Source of the DNA: an uncultured Mycoplasmatota bacterium
GTDB taxonomy: Bacteria; Bacillota_I; Bacilli_A; RF39; UBA660
Direction: 5' to 3'
Length of the DNA stretch: 9,581 bases
Assembly: GCA_947643295.1 (NCBI GenBank)
Contig: CANRVM010000039.1
Span: 1 to 9,581 of the forward strand
The notes beneath the pieces were generated by a model. The model was not told the origin of the DNA. It was given only the letters and a program-made list of their open reading frames with translations, and ran no database searches. Positions 6,184-9,581 of the stretch are shown here, piece after piece. Each line of letters opens with the position of its first letter. The first letter of the stretch is position 1. Made by a program: the position numbers and the translations under genes.

Positions 6184-7609
6184 GAAAAATACTACTATAG
6201 AGATTTTAAAATTTATCACAAAGACAAAAAAGTTTAAAGCTACTATCCTTTTCTCTATTCTTTTAAGTTTATATGGAAGTCTTGTTTTAACAGCAGGCAT
6301 TCAAAATTATTTTTCAGCAATATTAAATACCTTTCAATTTGCAACGTTCAATAGCTTATTCTTTTTAGTAATTTTAATGAATACCGTGAATGTTTGTTCT
6401 ACTTTTAATCAATATGATTCTTACCTTATAAGACTAGAGAACAAAAAGAAACATTTAAAAGAATTAATAAAATTAGTAGTTTATAGCAATTTAATAGTTA
6501 GTCTAGTTATCTTACTTTCTTATTTAAGTGTTGTAAATATTTTAAAATGTGGCTATTTCTATATGAAAAGCTATAATGGATATATAAATAATATGGTCTA
6601 TACCATCTTTTATCTACTAAGATATATCGTACTTATTCTTTTCGTTAGCATCTTTAATGTCTTTTTGTGTTATAAACTAAGAGAAGAAAAGGTCATTGTA
6701 CTCGATTTTATCTTTGTTTTTGCCTTTTGGATATATCCATCAGGAATCATGGAGACTACCAATACTTTTCAGTTACCAATCTGGCGATATTTTGAAAATA
6801 TTAATTATGAAAATTTTATGCTTGAGGTTAGCTACTCTCTATTATATATACTTTTGTTGGAAGTACTTGTTATTTTTGTCTATCACTTTATAAATATTAA
6901 AGAAAAAATATTTATGAAATATATTGCCATAAGCGATATAAAATATATGATAAAGAAAAATTATAAATACATACTCACATTAATTATTATTCCTGCCTTC
7001 TCTTTATACTTTATTATTTCTAACTATGATATTAGTAGTGAGGAGATGCTGATTACCAGCATGGGATTAAGGATAGATAGCTATTTTCCTATTGATATCA
7101 TGATGTTTATTATTAACATTATCATTCACATCTATTTGGTAATCTCTTTTTACATCAATGATTTAATTAGAAACAAAGATAATTTATTTTTAAGGATTTC
7201 TACTACAAAATGGTGTTTTAATAAACAAATAGTGCTTATTTTCTTACTAACTATGATAAAGATAAGTCAGTATATCCTATTAATTTTAATGATATGTTTA
7301 AAAACTAATTCTAATTTCGATTTCAAAAGTATTATCAATTTATTAATATCCGACATCTTATTTACAAATGTGGTACAACTAGTTAGTCTATGGATTTTGT
7401 TTAACTGTAAAGAGGGTAATTTTATCAGAAAAAGAATGATTCTTTGCTTTATCATAATTTTTATTATTTTGATGCCAAAAAACATTATTTGGTATCGTCA
7501 TTATCTTTATGGATTACTAATTCTTACCATAATTTTAATGATACAACTGATAAAAAATATTAAATTAAAAAGAAGAAATGTTACGGAAATGCTAGGAGGT
7601 AAATTATGA
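6158..7609 (+). CDS. Large two-half membrane permease, second of two in the cassette
   Basis: 483 residues and very hydrophobic, with about 12 membrane segments. I chose the TTG at 6158 because an AAAGG ribosome site ends seven bases before it; the ATG at 6164 would shorten the product by two residues but has a 13-base gap. The protein appears to be two six-helix halves. In each, the second helix is followed by a basic loop (YLIRLENKKKHLKELIK, ~89-105, and DLIRNKDNLFLRISTTKWC near 328-346), the probable contact to the ATPase. It resembles the fused permeases of bacteriocin-associated ABC systems in layout, but I cannot name a family. The start overlaps the first permease and the stop overlaps the ATPase start by four bases. 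A full transporter with the 307-residue permease plus this 12-helix protein would be unusually large; alternatively one of them is an accessory protein. Confidence 0.8.
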   Translation: MKMKEKFRKKNTTIEILKFITKTKKFKATILFSILLSLYGSLVLTAGIQNYFSAILNTFQFATFNSLFFLVILMNTVNVCSTFNQYDSYLIRLENKKKHLKELIKLVVYSNLIVSLVILLSYLSVVNILKCGYFYMKSYNGYINNMVYTIFYLLRYIVLILFVSIFNVFLCYKLREEKVIVLDFIFVFAFWIYPSGIMETTNTFQLPIWRYFENINYENFMLEVSYSLLYILLLEVLVIFVYHFINIKEKIFMKYIAISDIKYMIKKNYKYILTLIIIPAFSLYFIISNYDISSEEMLITSMGLRIDSYFPIDIMMFIINIIIHIYLVISFYINDLIRNKDNLFLRISTTKWCFNKQIVLIFLLTMIKISQYILLILMICLKTNSNFDFKSIINLLISDILFTNVVQLVSLWILFNCKEGNFIRKRMILCFIIIFIILMPKNIIWYRHYLYGLLILTIILMIQLIKNIKLKRRNVTEMLGGKL

Positions 7610-8250
7610 AAATAGAAGTAAAAAATGTATCAAAAAAATTTAGAGAAGTAGAAATATTGAGAAAAGTAAACTTAACTTTTGAAAGTGGAAATATTTATGG
7701 AATAATTGGAGTAAATGGTTCTGGGAAAACCATATTATTAAAAATGTTATGTGCATTTTTGGAACCAACAGGAGGGCAAATATTATTTGATGGAGTGGAT
7801 ATTATTAAAGATAATTTATTTCCACCAAGTACTCGAGCCTTAATAGAAAACCCTAGTTTTTTGCCAGATTTAACAGGAAAAGAAAATCTCAGTCTTCTAG
7901 CTTCTTTACAATCTAAAATTGGGGAAGACGAGATTGATAAGTCATTACAAAACGTAGGGCTTGAAAAAGAAGCAAATAAGCTATATCATAAGTATTCTTT
8001 AGGTATGAAACAAAAGTTGGGAATTGCTCAAGTCCTTATGGAAGATCCTGAGGTCCTTATTTTTGATGAGCCGTTTAATGGAGTAGATGATAATAGTATC
8101 AAAAATATTAGAAAATTATTACAAAAAGAGAAGAAAAATGGAAAAATAATTATTATAGCTACGCATATTAAAGAAGATATTCATAAATTATGTGACGAAA
8201 CTTATCAGATTGAGGATGGCATCCTAAAAAAACTTTCTAAAAATAAATAG
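7606..8250 (+). CDS. ABC transporter ATPase, BcrA/LanF-like with E-loop
   Basis: 214 residues. The AGGAGGT site (7594-7600) and the four-base overlap with the previous stop fix the start. The domain is complete: Walker A GVNGSGKT (35-42), signature SLGMKQ (131-136, as usual in this subfamily in place of LSGGQ), Walker B VLIFDEP (150-156), D-loop NGVD (158-161) and switch H187. The Q-loop glutamine is replaced by glutamate in ALIENPSFLPDLTGKENL (E81). An E-loop like this is known from LanF-type lantibiotic immunity ATPases and is also seen in BcrA-like bacitracin transporters. The short length, with no C-terminal extension, also fits. It should drive the two permeases encoded before it. The E-loop and the gene order favour self-protection against, or handling of, a secreted peptide. 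Confidence 0.95.
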   Translation: MKIEVKNVSKKFREVEILRKVNLTFESGNIYGIIGVNGSGKTILLKMLCAFLEPTGGQILFDGVDIIKDNLFPPSTRALIENPSFLPDLTGKENLSLLASLQSKIGEDEIDKSLQNVGLEKEANKLYHKYSLGMKQKLGIAQVLMEDPEVLIFDEPFNGVDDNSIKNIRKLLQKEKKNGKIIIIATHIKEDIHKLCDETYQIEDGILKKLSKNK

Positions 8251-8298
8251 GATGAAATGGGAAATGGTATATATGAAAATACGATTTCTTTTTTATAG

Positions 8299-8600
8299 AA
8301 GGAGTCTGTTCGTGATTTTTCTTTGAGAATGGAAGAAGTGGATGAGAATATCATTCTTACCTTTCAAAAATATGATGATGTTCTGGGACAAAATAGGATA
8401 GTAGGAGTAGAAAAAAGTACAGACAAAATGTGAATTTGATTACCCTAGAGGAATTCCTTTATCAAGATGGTAATGAATTAGAAATGAAATGCTCTATTTA
8501 TAATAGGAAAGAGGATGGAAATGGCTATGAAGAGAGAAAGTTCAAGTTTATAAGTTCTGATAAAGGGCTTACTTGGGCATTAGAAAATGTAGTTAATAAA
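8299..8600 (+). pseudogene. Decayed second copy of the Asp-box protein gene
   Basis: From 8351 to 8424 it matches 3947-4020 with two differences (protein ILTFQKYDDVLGQNRIVGVE). A weaker in-frame match (KESV..., EVDEN) may reach back to about 8299 behind a TAG stop. After 8424 the counterpart of 4021-4216 (196 bases) is missing; 196 is not a multiple of three, so the frame shifts and meets TGA at 8431-8433. The 3' part (8425-8600) still encodes the third Asp box (SSDKGLTW) in another frame, at about 84% DNA identity, and its old stop codon has been lost. The membrane anchor is absent. The open frame from GTG 8430 to 8648 is only the remnant of this 3' part running through the terminator; it has no ribosome site and is not called as a gene. 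Confidence 0.9.
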
Positions 8601-8734
8601 AAAAGAGCAATAGATAAAGGTTGCTCCTTATTTTTGGGACTCTTGTAACTTAGATTCTAAAAATCTTTCGAATACAAGTAATCCATAGTCTTTATTGTAG
8701 TAATTAGGAAACTCATTTAAGTGAGCCAAAGCAA
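8351..8734. repeat. Right copy of the duplicated chromosomal segment
   Basis: Direct-orientation partner of 3947-4530, lacking the counterpart of 4021-4216. The offset is 4404 bases before the deletion, 4208 after it, and 4204 from the terminator onward. Similarity stops at 8734, inside the intact DUF5661 gene, which continues to 8900. Confidence 0.95.
8595..8635. terminator. Bidirectional Rho-independent terminator (second copy)
   Basis: The stem is GAGCAA (8605-8610) with TTGCTC (8621-8626), ten-base loop, with CTTATTTTT after it on the plus strand and, on the minus strand, a U-rich tract from the A-run at 8598-8604. On the minus side it ends the DUF5661 gene, whose TAA stop (8628-8630) lies inside the T-tract next to the hairpin. 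On the plus side it may stop transcription of the cassette operon. Hairpin and loop are identical to the copy at 4391-4431. Confidence 0.8.
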
Positions 8735-8900
8735 TCTTTGCTGTTGTAATTAAATCATTATTCGTTACATTTGTTTTCTCATTAATGGTTCCATGTTCTA
8801 ATTCTATATTGATACCAGTTAAAAACTCTTTGGGAGTAAATCGATTGAACTGAATACCTAACTTTTCTGCTGCATATATAGCATCTTGTATTTGATACAT
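8628..8900 (-). CDS. DUF5661 family protein
   Basis: 90 residues. On the minus strand a GGTGAT site precedes the ATG closely. The core IELEHGT (32-38), TNVTNND (43-49) and KIALAHLNEFPNYY (55-68) is the recognisable signature of the DUF5661 family: small soluble proteins of unknown function found in bacteria and some phages. The His in LEHG and the acidic residues could suggest a metal or ligand site, but no activity is known to me. It is convergent with the Asp-box pseudogene and shares its terminator, repeating the arrangement seen at 4391-4431, where only the 3' end of a second DUF5661 gene remains. This intact copy is probably the original chromosomal gene. It has no paralog elsewhere in the window. 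Confidence 0.85.
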   Translation of the reverse strand: MYQIQDAIYAAEKLGIQFNRFTPKEFLTGINIELEHGTINEKTNVTNNDLITTAKIALAHLNEFPNYYNKDYGLLVFERFLESKLQESQK

Positions 8901-8936
8901 CTTATCACCATTATAATCTTATGTTTTTCGTTTGGC

Positions 8937-8965
8937 TTGCATTACAAATATAATTCATGTAAAAT
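8937..8965 (+). promoter_or_regulatory. candidate sigma-A promoter for the DUF2000 gene
   Basis: TTGCAT (8937-8942), 17 bases, then TAAAAT (8960-8965, five of six to TATAAT). The expected start near 8972 would leave a leader of only about 13 bases; part of the ribosome site (8971-8977) falls at the start point, so the true start may differ by a few bases. The region lies between divergent genes and may also hold the minus-strand promoter of the DUF5661 gene, which I could not place. Confidence 0.4.
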
Positions 8966-8984
8966 ATAAAAAGGAGGAATATTT

Positions 8985-9413
8985 ATGGTATATAACGAAA
9001 CTCATAAATTGGTAGCAGTTGTAAATAAAAACTTAGAAATAGGGAAGGCACTAAATGCAATTGCACACTCTTGTGCAGGATTAGTTGCAAAAGCTCCAGA
9101 TGAGATAAAAGAAAAGATGAGTTTTATCGATTTTACAGATAAGGATGGATGCCTTCATGAAAGTATTTCAGGACTATCACTCATTGTATTGAAAGGAAAA
9201 AATGGAGAGATTAAGAAATTAAGACAAAAACTGATTGAAAATAATCTTCTTTATACGGATTTTACAGAAACAATGACAGGGGATACTTATCAAGAACAAT
9301 TAGAGAAAACTTTAGCAACATCTAATGAAGAAATGGAATATTACTGTTTAGCTACTTTTGGTGAAAAAGAGATACTAGATCCACTTACCAAAAAGTTTTC
9401 TTTATATCATTAA
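8985..9413 (+). CDS. DUF2000 family protein (peptidyl-tRNA hydrolase 2-like fold)
   Basis: 142 residues, AAGGAGG (8971-8977) seven bases before the ATG. The opening KLVAVVNKNLEIGKALNAIA followed by HSCAG is the typical N-terminus of DUF2000 proteins: a beta-strand, a short turn, then a helix with the conserved N/A-H pattern. The family is structurally related to archaeal/eukaryotic-type peptidyl-tRNA hydrolase (PTH2), but no such activity is established for it. The length matches the family. It is a stand-alone gene divergent from DUF5661 and upstream of the tRNA gene, and it appears to be ordinary chromosomal content outside the duplicated part. No membrane segments or signal peptide are present. 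Confidence 0.85.
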   Translation: MVYNETHKLVAVVNKNLEIGKALNAIAHSCAGLVAKAPDEIKEKMSFIDFTDKDGCLHESISGLSLIVLKGKNGEIKKLRQKLIENNLLYTDFTETMTGDTYQEQLEKTLATSNEEMEYYCLATFGEKEILDPLTKKFSLYH

Positions 9414-9445
9414 CTGTAAAATCGACAAAATAATTCTGAAAACTC

Positions 9446-9474
9446 TTGTCAAATATTCTAATTAATGATAAGAT
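9446..9474 (+). promoter_or_regulatory. candidate promoter of the tRNA-Glu gene
   Basis: TTGTCA (9446-9451, five of six to TTGACA), a 17-base spacer, then TAAGAT (9469-9474) preceded by TG one base upstream (9466-9467), an extended -10. Transcription would start near 9481, exactly where a perfect hairpin begins in the tRNA leader. Confidence 0.55.
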
Positions 9475-9480
9475 AATATT

Positions 9481-9496
9481 GTCTTTGGGAAAAGAC
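9481..9496 (+). other. hairpin in the 5' leader of the tRNA precursor
   Basis: GTCTTT-GGGA-AAAGAC is a perfect six-pair stem with a four-base loop, ending nine bases before the tRNA. It lacks a following U-tract (ATAATTTCTGG follows), so it is not a good terminator for the DUF2000 gene; a 5' end structure of the tRNA precursor is more likely. Confidence 0.5.
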
Positions 9497-9505
9497 ATAA
9501 TTTCT

Positions 9506-9581
9506 GGCCTGTTGGTGAAGAGGCTCAACACACTGCCCTCTCAAGGCAGCATTCACGGATTCGAATTCCGTACAGGCTACC
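9506..9581 (+). tRNA. tRNA-Glu (anticodon CUC)
   Basis: The cloverleaf is complete. Acceptor is GGCCTGT with ACAGGCT (first pair G-U), D arm GTG/CAC, anticodon stem CTGCC/GGCAG with loop CTCTCAA (T33, anticodon CTC, A37), and T arm ACGGA/TCCGT around TTCGAAT. Discriminator A is followed by CC; the final A of an encoded CCA would be the first base outside the window. The sequence follows the layout of Bacillota tRNA-Glu closely. It is probably the first of a tRNA cluster or followed by an intergenic region beyond the edge. Confidence 0.93.

Noticed and set aside
6696..6893. Plus-strand open frame of 65 codons
   Set aside because: It is embedded in the 483-residue permease gene in another frame, with no independent support.
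7267..7485. Minus-strand open frame of 72 codons
   Set aside because: It is antisense to the same permease gene, with composition explained by the hydrophobic coding strand.
8430..8648. Plus-strand open frame of 72 codons starting at GTG
   Set aside because: It is the 3' remnant of the Asp-box pseudogene after the frameshift; it has no ribosome site and runs through the terminator hairpin only because the old stop was lost.
3947..8734. Transposon origin for the duplicated region
   Set aside because: No transposase, no terminal inverted repeats at the duplication borders and no short target-site duplication; the repeats are direct and contain gene parts.
9506..9581. tRNA gene as attachment site for the cassette
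   Set aside because: No second copy of the tRNA 3' end is seen anywhere in the window and no integrase is present; the flanking duplication explains the insertion better.

Overview
The window is very AT-rich. It uses Shine-Dalgarno sites, many tightly packed or overlapping genes, TGA as a stop codon and TGG for Trp. This points to a low-GC Bacillota (Firmicutes) chromosome with the standard bacterial code, possibly a gut Bacilli/Erysipelotrichia-like or clostridial lineage. Nothing here fixes the genus. The last feature is a nearly complete tRNA-Glu(CUC).

Region 1 (1-3001) is a Bce-type antimicrobial peptide sensing and detoxification module. It holds the C-terminal end of a BceB-like FtsX-family permease, a DedA/VTT-domain membrane protein, an OmpR-type response regulator and an intramembrane-sensing histidine kinase. 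A DedA-family protein, related to undecaprenyl-phosphate recycling transporters, sits between the permease and the regulators. That is a suggestive pairing, because Bce systems protect the same lipid II/undecaprenyl cycle.

Region 2 (3011-4431) has an extended -10 promoter followed by an unrecognised helical protein, then a membrane-anchored protein with three Asp-box motifs, and ends in a bidirectional terminator.

Region 3 (4531-8250) is a cassette: a small secreted protein (134 aa) flanked by a long inverted repeat, an ABC-2 permease (307 aa), a second and larger two-half permease (483 aa) and an ABC ATPase with an E-loop in place of the Q-loop, as in lantibiotic and bacitracin immunity transporters. 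The last three genes are translationally coupled. The order (secreted peptide, permeases, ATPase) resembles bacteriocin plus immunity/export operons, but I cannot assign the secreted protein to a known bacteriocin.

The cassette lies between two copies of one chromosomal segment. The left copy (about 3947-4530) has the intact Asp-box gene and only the 3' third of a convergent DUF5661 gene. The right copy (about 8351-8734) has a decayed Asp-box gene, with a 196-base internal deletion and frameshift, and an intact DUF5661 gene. This reciprocal pattern is what single-crossover (Campbell-type) integration of a circular molecule carrying an internal fragment of the locus would leave. Identity between the copies is patchy, from about 84% to 100%.

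Region 4 (8628-9581) contains the DUF5661 gene (minus strand), a DUF2000 gene with its own promoter, and a tRNA-Glu gene with a promoter and a leader hairpin.
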